Shown here: piece by piece, positions 49,162-60,372 of the stretch
Layout: every line of letters starts with the position of its first letter
Numbering within the stretch: the stretch's first letter is position 1
NCBI RefSeq assembly: GCF_964204865.1
Contig: NC_135259.1
Location: 6,272,974 to 6,336,973, forward strand
Direction of reading: 5' to 3'
Length of the DNA stretch: 64,000 nucleotides
DNA from: Styela clava
Taxonomy: Eukaryota; Chordata; Ascidiacea; Stolidobranchia; Styelidae
Program-made: the position numbers and the translations under genes
The notes under the pieces: model-generated
What the model saw: only the letters and a program-made list of their open reading frames with translations
What the model was told of the DNA's origin: nothing
Databases searched by the model: none

Positions 49162-52100
49162 CGTGGTGTTCCAGGTCTATTAATTCATAAAAGAAGAAAA
49201 ATTGTGAACACAAATTAGCATTCAACAGACCTTTCTGATATAGAGCATGAGTAAATCATGAACCCAGTACATGCTGGGCTTTAAAAATCGCAAAGACTCA
49301 TTGTATGCTTCTCTCCACGGAAATCTGTAGTGAAAGGCGAAAGATTTATAAGAAAAATGAAGAGAAGCCTGAGCAACTAGAGAGCCTTCGTAAAATCATA
49401 TAAAGTGGATTGTTTTATTCGCGCGCTTGTGTTCACATTAGTTTATTTTAGATTAACTCTATTTCATTTATTGCCTCATGTTTACTAAAACAATTAGATT
49501 TATTATTACTAATTTTCTAATACCTAAATCAAAGTTACTTTAAAACTGAATAGTTTCCCCCAAAAAGTCGCGGTGTTCCAGGCCTGTTAATTCATAAAAG
49601 AATAAAAGTTGTGAACACATATTAGCATTCAACAGACCTTTCTGATCTAGAGTATAAGTAAATCATGAACCCAGTACATGCAGGGCTTCAAAAATCGCAA
49701 AGACTCATTGTATGCTCCTCTCCACGGAAATCTTTAGTAAAAGGCGAAAGATTTATGCGAAAAATGAAGAGAAGCCTGAGTAACTGGAGAGCCTTCGTAA
49801 AATCTTATAAAGTGGACTGTTAGGCTCCAGATTGTGATTTTTATCCGCGCGCTTGTTTTCACATTAATTTATTTTTTTTGAGAATATTTCGATTTCATTG
49901 GTTGTCTCATGTTTATTAAAACATTTTTTTTTATTATTATCCATTTTCTAATAACTCAAAGTTAATTGAAAACTGAATAGTTCTCCAGTAAAGTCGTGGT
50001 GTTCCAGGTTTATTAATTCATAAAAAAAGAAAAGTTGTGAACACAAATTAGCATTCAACAGACCTTTCTGATCTAGAGTATGAGTAAATCATGAACCCAG
50101 TACATGCTGGGCTCTAAAAATCGCAAAGACTCATTGTATGCTCCTCTCCACGGAAATCTTTAGTAAAAGGCGAAAGATTTATGCGGAAAATGAAGAGAAG
50201 CCTGAGTAGCTAGAGAGCCTTCATAAAATCATATAAAGTGGATTGTTAGGCTCCAGATTGTGATTTTTATCCGCGCGCTTGTTTTCACATTAATTTATTT
50301 TTTTTGAGAATATTTCGATTTCATTGGTCGTCTCATGTTTACTAACACATTTTTTTTTATTATAATCCATTTTCTAATAACTCAAAGTTTATTTGAAAAC
50401 TGAATAGTTCTCCCGTAAAGTCGTGGTGTTTTAGGTCTATTAATTCATAAAAGAAGAAAAGTTGTGAACACAAATTAGCACTCAACAGACCTTTCTGATC
50501 TAGAGTATGAGTAAATCATGAACCCAGTTAATGCTTGGCTTTAAAAATCGCAAAGACTCATTGTATGCTCCTCTCCACGGAAATCTTTAGTAAAAGGCGA
50601 AAGATTTATGCGAAAAATGAAGAGAAGCCTGAGTAAATAGAGAACCTTCGTAAAGACATATCAAGTGGATTGTTAAGCTCCAGATTGTGATTTTTATTCG
50701 CGCGCTTGTGTTCACGTTATTTTATTTTATTTTAGATTAACTCTATTTCATTTATTGCCTCATGTTTACTAAAACAATTAGATTTATTATTACTAATTTC
50801 TAATATCTAAATCAAAGTTACTTTAAAACTGAATAGTTCCCCCCAAAAAGTCGCGGTGTTCCCGGCCTATTAATTCATGAAAGAATAAAAGTTGTGAACA
50901 CAAATTAGCCTTCAACAGATCTTTCTGATCTAGAGTATAAGTAAATCATGAACCCAGTACATGCTTGGCTTTAAAAATCGCAAAGACTCATTGTATGCTC
51001 CTCTCCACGGAAATCTTTAGTAAAAGGCGAAAGATTTATGCGAAAAATGAAGAGAAGCCTGAGTAACTGGAGAGCCTTCGTAAAATCATATAAAGTGGAC
51101 TGTTAGGCTCCAGATTGTGATTTTTATCCGTGCGCTTGTTTTCACATTAATTTATTTCTTTTGAGAATATTTCGATTTCATTGGTTATCTCATGTTTACT
51201 AAAACATTTTTTTTTATTATTATCCATTTTCTAATAACTCAAAGTTAATTGAAAACTGAATAGTTCTCCCGTAAAGTCGTGGTGTTCCAGGTCTATTAAT
51301 TCATAAAGGAAGAAAAGTGGTGAACACAAATTAGCATTCAACAGACCTTTCTGATCTAGAGTATGAGTAAATCATGAACCCAGTACATGCTGGGCTTTAA
51401 AAATCACAAAGACTCTTGTATGCTCCTCTCCACGGAAATCTTTAGTAAAAGGCGAAAGATTTATGCGAAAAATGAAGAGAAGCCTGAGCAGCTAGAGAGC
51501 CTTCGTAAAATCATATAAAGTGGATTGTTAGGCTCCAGATTGTGATTTTTATCCGCGCGCTTGTTTTCACATTAATTTATTATTTTTGAGAATATTTCAT
51601 TGGTCGTCTCATGTTTACTGAAACATTTTTTTTATTATAATCCTTTTTCTAATAACTCAAAGTTAATTGAAAACTGAATAGTTCTCCCGTAAAGTCGTGG
51701 TGTTCCAGGTCTATTAATTCATAAAAGAATAAAAGTTGTGAACACAAATTAGCATTCAACAGACCTTTCTGATCTAGAGTATAAGTAAATCATGAACCCA
51801 GTACATGCTGGGCTTTAAAATCGCAAAGACTCATTTTATGCTCCTCTCCACGGAAATCTTTAGTAAAAGGCGAAAGATTTATGCGAAAAATGAAGAGAAG
51901 CCTGAGTAACTAGAGAACCTTCGTAAAGACATATCAAGTGGATTGTTAAGCTCCAGATTGTGATTTTCATTCGCGCGCTTGTGTTCACATTATTTTATTT
52001 TATTTTAGATTAACTCTATTTCACTTATTGCCTCATGTATACTAAAACAATAGATTTATTATTACTAATTTTCTAATACCTAAATCAAAGTTACTTTAAA

Positions 52101-52700
52101 ACTGAATAGTTCCCCCCAAAAAGTCGCGGTGTTCCAGGCCTGTTAATTCATAAAAGAATAAAAGTTGTGAACACAAATTAGCATTCAACAGACCTTTCTG
52201 ATCTAGAGTATAAGTAAATCATGAACCCAGTACATACTGGGCTTTAAAAATCGCAAAGACTCATTGTATGCTCCTCTCCACGGAAATCTTTAGTAAAAGG
52301 CGAAAGATTTATGCGAAAAATGAAGAGAAGCCTGAGTAACTAGAGAACCTTCGTAAAGACATATCAAGTGGATTGTTAAGCTCCAGATTGTGATTTTTAT
52401 TCGCGCGCTTGTGTTCACATTAGTTTATTTTATTTTAGATTAACTCTATTTCATTTATTGCCTCATGTTTACTAAAACAATTAGATTTATTATTACTAAT
52501 TTTCTAATATCTAAATCAAAGTTACTTTAAAACTGAATAGTTCCCCCCAAAAATCGCGGTGTTCCCGGCCTATCAATTCATGAAAGAATAAAAGTTGTGA
52601 ACACAAATTAGCATTCAACAGACCTTTCTGATCTAGAGTATAAGTAAATCATGAACCCAGTACATGCTGGGCTTAAAAAATCGCAAAGACTCATTGTGTG
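49162..52700 (+). repeat. 5412-bp-offset repeat block, copy 2
   Basis: Second copy of 43750-47290, with scattered differences such as GTTTATTTGAAAAC at 50387, GACTCTTGTATGC (a 3-bp loss) at 51411 and TCGCGCGC versus CTCGCGC. The intervening 47.3-49.1 kb holds extra B monomers and the truncated monomer at 48241. Confidence 0.8.
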
Positions 52701-55700
52701 CTCCTCTCCACGGAAGTCTTTAGTAAAAGGCGAAAGATTTATGCGAAAAATGAAGAAAAGCCTGAGTAACTAAAGAGCCTTCATAAAGAACTATCAAGTG
52801 GATTGTTAGGCTCCAGATTGTGATTTTTATCCGCGCGCTTGTTTTCACATTAATTTATTTCTTTTGAAAATATTTCGATTTCATTGGTTGTCTCATGTTT
52901 ACTAAAATATTTTTTTTTATTATTTTCCATTTTCTAATAACTCAAAGTTAATTGAAAACTGATGAGTTCTCCCGTAAAGTCGTGGTGTTCCAGGTCTATT
53001 AATTCATAAAAGAATAAAAGTTGTGAACACAAATTAGCATTCAACAGACCTTTCTGATCCAGAGTATAAGTAAATCATGAACCCAGTACATACTGGGCTT
53101 TAAAAATCGCAAAGACTCATTGCATGCTCCTCTCCACGGAAATTTTAGTAGAAGGCGAAAGATTTATGCGAAAAATGAAGAGAAGCCTGAGTAACTAGAG
53201 AACCTTCGTAAAGACATATCAAGTGGATCGTTAAGCACAAGATTGTGATTTTTATTCCCGCGCTGGTGTTCACATTAGTTTATTTTATTTTAGATTAACT
53301 CTATTTCATTTATTGCCTCATGTTTACTAAAACAATTAGATATTACTAATTTTCTAATACCTAAATCAAAGTTACTTTAAAACTGAATAGTTCCCCCCCA
53401 AAAAGTCGCGGTGTTCCAGGCCTATTAATTCATAGAAGAATAAAAGTTGTGAACACAAATTAGCATTCAACAGACCTTTCTGATCTAGAGTATAAATAAA
53501 TCATGAACCCAGTACATACTGGGCTTTAAAAATCGCAAAGACTCATTGTATGCTCCTCTCCACGGAAATCTTTAGTAAAAGGCGAAAGATTTATGCGAAA
53601 AATGAAGAGAAGCCTGAGTAACTAGAGAACCTTCGTTAAGACATATCAAGTGGATTGTTAAGCTCCAGATTGTGATTTTTATTCGCGCGCTTGTGTTCAC
53701 ATTAGTTTATTTTAATTTAGATTAACTCTATTTCATTTATTGCCTCATGTTTACTAAAACAATTAGATTTATTATTACTAATTTTCTAATATCTAAATCA
53801 ATGTTACTTTAAAACTGAATAGTTCCCCCCAAAAAGTCGCGGTGTTCCCGGCCTATTAATTCATGAAAGAATAAAAGTTGTGAACACAAATTAGCATTCA
53901 AAAGACCTTTCTGATCTAGAGTATAAGTAAATCATGAACCCAGTACATGCTGGGCTTTAAAAATCGCAAAGACTCATTGTATGCTCCTCTCCACGGAAAT
54001 CTTTAGTAAAAGGCGAAAGATTTATGCGAAAAATGAAGAGAGCCTTCGTAAAATCATATAAAGTGGATTGTTAGGCTCCACATTGTGATTTTTATTCGCG
54101 CGCTTGTTTTCACATTAATTTATTTCTTTTGAGAATTTTTCGATTTCATTGGTCGTCTCATGTTTACTAAAGCATTTTTTTTTTATTAATATCCATTTTC
54201 TAATACCTCAAAGGTAATTGAAAACTGAATAGTTCTCCCGTAAAGTCGTGGTGTTCCAGGTCTATCAAATCATAAAAGAATAAAAGTTGTGAACACAAAT
54301 TAGCATTCAACAGACCTTTCTGATCTAGAGTATAAGTAAATCATGAACCCAGTACATGCTGGGCTTTAAAAATCGCAAAGACTCATTGTGTGCTCCTCTC
54401 CACGGAAATCTTTAGTAAAAGGCGAAAGATTTATGCGAAAAATGAAGAGAAGCCTGAGTAACTGGAGAGCCTTCGTAAAATCATATAAAGTGGATGTTAG
54501 GCTCCAGATTGTGATTTTTATCCGCGCGCTTGTTTTCACATTAATTTATTTCTTTTGAGAATATTTCGATTTCATTGGTTGTCTCGTGTTTACAAAAACA
54601 TTTTTTTTATTATTATCCATTTTCTAATAACTCAAAGTTAATTGAAAACTGAATAGTTCTCCCGTAAAGTCGCGGTGTTCCAGGTCTATTAATTCATAAA
54701 AGAATAAAAGTTGTGAACACAAATAAGCATTCAACAGACCTTTCTGATCTAGAGTATGAGGAAATCATGAACCCAGTACATGCTGGGCTTTAAAAATCGC
54801 AAAGACTCATTGTATGCTCCTCTCCACGGAAATCTTTAGTGAAAGGCGAAATATTTATGCGAAAAATGAAGAGAAGCCTGAGTAACTAAAGAGCCTTCGT
54901 AAAGGAATATCAAGTGGATTGTTCGGCTCAGATTGTGATTTTTAGCCGAGCGCTTGTTTTCACATTAATTTATTTCTTTTGGGAATATTTCGATTTCATT
55001 GGTTGTCTTATGTTTACTAAAACATTTTTTTTTATTATTATCCATTTTCTAATAACTCAAAGTTAATTGAAAACTGAATAGTTCTCCCGTAAAGTCGTGG
55101 TGTTCCAGGTCTATTAATTCATAAAAGAATAAAAGTTGTGAACACAAATTAGCATTCAACAGACCTTTCTGATCTAGAGTATAAGTAAATCATGAACCCA
55201 GTATATGCTGGGCTTCCAAAATCGCAAAGACTCATTGTGTGCTCGTTTCCACGGAAATCTTTAGTAAAAGGCGAAAGATTTATGCGAAAAATGAAAAGAA
55301 GCCTGAGTAACTAAAGAGCCTTCATAAAGAACTATCAAGTGGATTGTTAGGCTCCAGATTGTGATTTTTATCCGCGCGCTTGTTTTCACATTAATTTATT
55401 TCTTTTGAAAATATTTCGATTTCATTGGTTGTCTCATGTTTACTAAAATATTTTTTTTTATTATTTTCCTTTTTCTAATAACTCAAAGTTAATTGAAAAC
55501 TGATGAGTTCTCCCGTAAAGTCGTGGTGTTCCAGGTCTATTAATTCATAAAAGAATAAAAGTCGTGAACACAAATTAGCATTCAACAGACCTTTCTGATC
55601 CAGAGTATAAGTAAATCATGAACCCAGTACATACTGGGCTTTAAAAATCGCAAAGACTCATTGCATGCTCCTCTCCACGGAAATTATAGTAAAAGGCGAA

Positions 55701-55790
55701 AGATTTATGCGAAAAATGAAGAGAAGCCTGAGTAACTAGAGAACCTTCGTTAAGACATATCAAGTGGATTGTTAAGCTCCAGATTGTGAT
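52690..55790 (+). repeat. 2541-bp-offset duplication ends (52.69-53.25 and 55.23-55.79 kb)
   Basis: The monomers at 52817 and 55358 share TTTTGAAAATATTTCG, ATTATTTTCC, AAAACTGATGAGTTC, GATCCAGAGTATAAG, CATTGCATGCTCC and a shortened AAATT(T/A)TAGTA, 2541 bp (six monomers) apart. A third relative, with CTGATGAG but other differences, is at 63437-63861. The monomers between are ordinary A and B copies. Confidence 0.7.
54030..54050 (+). repeat. Small 15-bp deletion in a monomer tail
   Basis: AAATGAAGAGAGCCTTCG replaces the usual GAAGAGAAGCCTGAGTAAC followed by AGAGAGCC. The loss lies between short GAGA/AGAG repeats. Confidence 0.7.
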
Positions 55791-55929
55791 TTTTTATTCG
55801 CGCGCTTGTGTTCACATTATTTTATTTTATTTTAGATTAACTCTATTTCATTTATTGCCTCAGATTTACTAAAACTATTAAATTTCATATTGTTAATTTT
55901 CTAATAACTAAATCAAAGTTACTTTAAAA

Positions 55930-56080
55930 CTGAATAGTTCTCCTAAAAAAGTCGCGATGTTCCAGGCCTATTATTTCATGAAGGAATAAAAGTTGTGAAC
56001 ACCAATTAGCATCCAACAGACCCTTCTGTTCTAAAGAATACGTAAACCAAGAACCCACCGCATGCTGGGCTTCCAAATTC
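55930..56080 (+). repeat. Variant C-like segment in a divergent A monomer
   Basis: Shares with 2252-2412 the rare CATGAAGGAATAAAAG, GAACACCAATTAGCATCC and CGTAAACCAAGAACCCA sequence, but has an A head with many private changes (CTCAGATTTACTAAAACT, CATATTGTTAATTTTC). It may be a remnant of an older subfamily. Confidence 0.65.
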
Positions 56081-56429
56081 GCAAAGACTCATTGTATGCT
56101 CCTCTCCACGGAAATCTTTAGTAAAAGGCGAAAGATTTATGCGAAAAATGAAGAGAAGCCTGAGTAACTAGAGAACCTTCGTAAAGAACTATTAAGTGGA
56201 TTGTTCGGCTCCAGATTGTGATTTTTATCCGCGCGCTTGTTTTCACATTAATTTATTTCTTTTGAGAATATTTCGATTGCATTGGTTGTCTTATGTTTAC
56301 TAAAACATTTTTTTTATTAATATCCATTTTCTGATAACTCCAAGTTAATGGAAAACTGAATAGCTCTCCCGGAAAGTCGTGGTGTTCCAGGTCTATTGAT
56401 TCATAAAAGAATAAAAGTTGTGAACACAA

Positions 56430-57720
56430 ATTAGCATTCAACAGACCTTTTTAATCTAGAGTATAAGTAAATCATGAACCCAGTACATGCTGGGCTTTAA
56501 AAATCGCAAAGACTCGTTGTGTGCTCCTCTCCACGGAAATCTTCAGTAAAAGGCGAAAGATTTTTGCGAAAAATGAACAGAAGCCTGAGTAACTAAAGAG
56601 CCTTCATAAAGAACTATCAAGTGGATTGTTCGGCTCCAGATTGTGATTTTTATCCGCGCGCTTGTTTTCACATTAATTTATTTCTTTTGAGAATATGTCG
56701 ATTTCATTGGTTGTCTCATGTTTACTAAAACATTTTTGTTATTATTATCCATTTTCTAATAACTCAAAGTTAATTGAAAACTGAACAGTTCTCCCGTAAA
56801 GTCGTGGTGTTATTGGTCTAATAATTCATAAAAGAATAAAAGTTGTGAACACAAATTAGCATTCAACAGACCTTTTTAATCTAGAGTATAAGTAAATCAT
56901 GAACCCAGTACATGCTGGGCTTTAAAAATCGCAAAGACTCGTTGTGTGCTCCTCTCCACGGAAATCTTTAGTAAAAGGCGAAAGATTTTTGCGAAAAATG
57001 AACAGAAGCCTGAGTAACTAAAGAGCCTTCATAAAGAACTATCAAGTGGATTGTTCGGCTCCAGATTGTGATTTTTATCCGCGCGCTTGTTTTCACATTA
57101 ATTTATTTCTTTTGAGAATATGTCGATTTCATTGGTTGTCTCATGTTTACTAAAACATTTTTGTTATTATTATCCATTTTCTAATAACTCAAAGTTAATT
57201 GAAAACTGAACAGTTCTCCCGTAAAGTCGTGGTGTTCATGGTCTAATAATTCATAAAAGAATAAAAGTTGTGAACACAAATTAGCATTCAACAGACCTTT
57301 TTAATCTAGAGTATAAGTAAATCATGAACCCAGTACATGCTGGGCTTTAAAAATCGCAAAGACTCGTTGTGTGCTCCTCTCCACGGAAATCTTTAGTAAA
57401 AGGCGAAAGATTTTTGCGAAAAATGAACAGAAGCCTGAGTAACTAAAGAGCCTTCATAAAGAACTATCAAGTGGATTGTTCGGCTCCAGATTGTGATTTT
57501 TATCCGCGCGCTTGTTTTCACATTAATTTATTTCTTTTGAGAATATGTCGATTTCATTGGTTGTCTCATGTTTACTAAAACATTTTTGTTATTATTATCC
57601 ATTTTCTAATAACTCAAAGTTAATTGAAAACTGAACAGTTCTCCCGTAAAGTCGTGGTGTTCATGGTCTAATAATTCATAAAAGAATAAAAGTTGTGAAC
57701 ACAAATTAGCATTCAACAGA
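56430..57720 (+). repeat. Local triplication of one 425-bp B monomer
   Basis: Monomers at 56640, 57065 and 57490 are almost identical at exact 425-bp spacing. They share ACCTTTTTAATCTAGAG, ACTCGTTGTGTGC, GATTTTTGCGAAAAATG, AATGAACAGAAGCC, GAATATGTCGATTTC and TTTTTGTTATTATTATCC. The first differs at TTATTGGTC versus TTCATGGTC. This is the smallest-period recent expansion in the window. Confidence 0.85.
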
Positions 57721-57848
57721 CCTTTCTGATCTAGAGTATAAGTAAATTATGAACCCAGTACATGATGAGCTTTGACAATCGCAAAGACTCATTGTATGCT
57801 CCTCTGCACGGAAATCTTTAGTGAAAGGCGAAAGATTTACGCGAAAAA

Positions 57849-57870
57849 TGAAGTGAGGCATTTTTATTAT
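57849..57870 (+). repeat. Truncation junction of a B monomer (copied at 60823-60844)
   Basis: AAAATGAAGTGAGGCATTTTT joins the conserved half of one monomer to the T run of the next, removing about 155 bp that include the tail and head. The same junction is present 2974 bp downstream. Confidence 0.8.
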
Positions 57871-58629
57871 TATTATCCATTTTCTAATAACTCAAAGTTA
57901 ATTGAAAACTGAATAGTTCTCCCGTAAAGTCGTGGTGTTCCAGGTCTATTAATTCATAAAAGAATAAAATTTGTGAACACAAATTAGCATTCAACAGACC
58001 TTTCTGATCTAGGGTATAAGTAAATCATGAACCAAGTACATGAGGGGCTTTAAAAATTGCAAAGACTCATTGTATGCTCTTCTCCACTGAAATCTTTAGT
58101 GAAAGTCGAAAGATTTATGCGAAAAATGAAGAGAAGCCTGAGTAACTAAAGAGAACTAAAGAGCCTTCGTAAAGAACTATTAAGTGGATTGTTAGGCTCC
58201 AGATTGTGATTTTTATCCGCACGCTTGTTTTCACGTTAATTCATTTCTTTTGAGAATATTTCGATTTCATTGGTTGTCTTATGTTTACTAAAACATTTTT
58301 TTTTTATTATTATCCATTTTCTAATAACTCAAAGTTAATTGAAAACTGAACAGTTCTCCCGTAAAGTCGTGGTGTTCATGGTCTAATAATTCATAAAAGA
58401 ATAAAAGTTGTGAACACCAATTAGCATCCAACAGACCTTTCTGATCTAGAGTATAAATAAATCATGAACCCAGTACATGCTGGGCTTTAAAAATCGCAAA
58501 GACTCATTGTATGCTCCTCTGCACGGAAATCTTTAGTAAAAGGCGAAAGATTCATGCGAAAAATGAAGAGAAGCCTGAGTAACTCGAGAGCGATCGTAAA
58601 GACCAAACAAATGGATTGTTAGGCTCTAG

Positions 58630-59055
58630 ATTGTGATTTTTATTCGCACGCGTGTTTTCACATTACTTTATTTCTTCTGAGATTAATTCGATTTCATGAA
58701 TTGCCTTATGTTCAGTAAAATAATTGGAATTATTATAATGAATTTTCTAATAACTCAAAAGTTAATTGAAAACTGAATAGTTCTCCCCTAAAACTCGTGT
58801 TATCCAGGTCTATTTATTCATAAGGGAATAGAAGTTTTGAACGCAAATTAGCATCCAACAGACCCATCTGATCTAGAGATTAAGTAAATCATGAACCCAG
58901 TACATGATGGGCTTTAAAAATCGCAAAGACTCATTGTATGCTCCTCTCCACGAAAATCTTCAGTAAAAGGCGAATGATTTACGCGAAAAATGAAGATAAG
59001 CCAGAGTAACTAAAGACCTTCGTAAACACCTATCAAGTGGATTGTTCGGCTCCAG
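58630..59055 (+). repeat. Divergent monomer, intermediate between A and B (copied at 61603-62028)
   Basis: Has many private changes: GGCTCTAGATTG, CGCACGCGTGTTTTCAC, TTCTTCTGAGATTAATTCG, CATGAATTGCC, TTCAGTAAAATAATTGG, CCCCTAAAACTCGTG, TTATCCAGG, AAGGGAATAGAAG, TTTTGAACGC and GACCCATCTG. It combines B-like TTTTCAC with A-like ATTGCC and ATAATTGG positions. It could be an old monomer or a separate subfamily near the array's less homogenised part. Confidence 0.75.
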
Positions 59056-60144
59056 ATTGTGATTTTTATCCGCGCGCTTGTTTTCACATAAATTTATTTC
59101 TTTTGAGAATATTTCGATTTCATTGGTTGTCTTATGTTTACTAAAACATTTTTTTATTATTATCCATTTTCTAATAACTCAAAGTTAATTGAAAACTGAA
59201 TAGTTCTCCCGTAAAGTCGTGGTGTTCCAGGTCTAATAATTCATAAAAGAATAAAAGTTGTGAACACAAATTAGCATACAACAGACCTTCCTGATCTAGA
59301 GTATAAGTAAATCATGAACCCAGTACAAACTGAGCTTTAAAAAGCGCAAAGACTCATTGCATGCTCCTCTCCACGGAAATCTTTAGTAAAAGGCGAAAGA
59401 TTTGTGCGAAAAATGAAGAGAAGCCTGAGTAACTAGAGAACCTTCATAAAGACATATCAAGTGGATTTTTAAGCTCCAGATTGTGATTTTTATTCACGCG
59501 CTTGTGTTCACATTAGTTTATTTTATTTTAGATTAACTCTATTTCATTTATTGCCTCATGTTTACTAAAACAATTAGATTTATTATTACTAATTTTCTAA
59601 TACCTAAATCAAAGTTACTTTAAAACTGAATAGTTCCCCCCAAAAAGTCGCGGTGTTCCAGGCCTATTAATTCATGAAGGAATAAAAGTTGTGAACACAA
59701 ATTAGCATTCAACAAACCTTTCTGATCTTGAGTATATGTAAATCACGAACCCAGTACATACTGGGCTTTAAAAATCGCAAAGACTCATTGTATGCTCCTC
59801 TCCACGGAAATCTTTAGTAAAAGGCGAAAGATTTATGCGAAAAATGAAGAGAAGCCTGAGTAACTGGAGAGCATTCGTAAAATCATATAAAGTGGATTGT
59901 TAGGCTCCAGATTGTGATTTTTATCCGCGCGCTTGTTTTCACATTAATTTATTTCTTCTGAGAATATTTCGATTTTATTGGTTGTCTCATGTTTACTAAA
60001 ACAGTTATATTTAATATTATCCAGTTTCTAATAACTGAAAGTTAATTGAAAACTGAATGTTTCTCCCGTAGTCGTGGTGTTCCAGGTCTATTAATTCATA
60101 AAAGAATAAAAGTTGTGAACACAAAATAGCATTAAACAGACCTT

Positions 60145-60165
60145 TCTGATCTCATCTCTAACTCA
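60145..60165 (+). repeat. Truncation junction of a monomer (copied at 63118-63138)
   Basis: TTCTGATCTCATCTCTAACTC: the sequence jumps from the GATCTAGAG region directly to the CTAATAACTC region of the next monomer. The intervening conserved half with the hairpin and the next head are lost. Confidence 0.8.
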
Positions 60166-60372
60166 AAGTTAATTGAAAATTGAATAGTTCTCCCGTAAAG
60201 TCGTGGTGTTCCAGGTCTATTAATTCATAAAAGAATAAAAGTTGTGAACACAAATTAGTATTCAACAGACCTTTCTGATCTAGAGTACAAGTAAATCATG
60301 AACCCAGTACATGCTGGGCTTTAAAAGTCGCAAAGACTCATTGTGTGCTCCTCCCCACGGAAATCTTCAGTA

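Larger units (their letters stand above)
57400..60372 (+). repeat. 2973-bp tandem unit, copy 1
   Basis: Repeated at an offset of 2973-2974 in 60373-63345. It contains a B monomer, a truncated B (57857), a complete B with a duplicated AACTAAAGAG (58143), a divergent monomer (58630), a B, an A (59480), a B (59911) and a second truncated monomer (60155). The junctions of both truncations are copied exactly, so the deletions predate the duplication. Confidence 0.88.

Noticed and set aside
52955-52990. CTGATGAG motif suggesting a hammerhead ribozyme in the satellite
   Set aside because: It is a private mutation in a few monomers (normally CTGAATAG), and the conserved GAAA core and three stems are not found at the right places on either strand.
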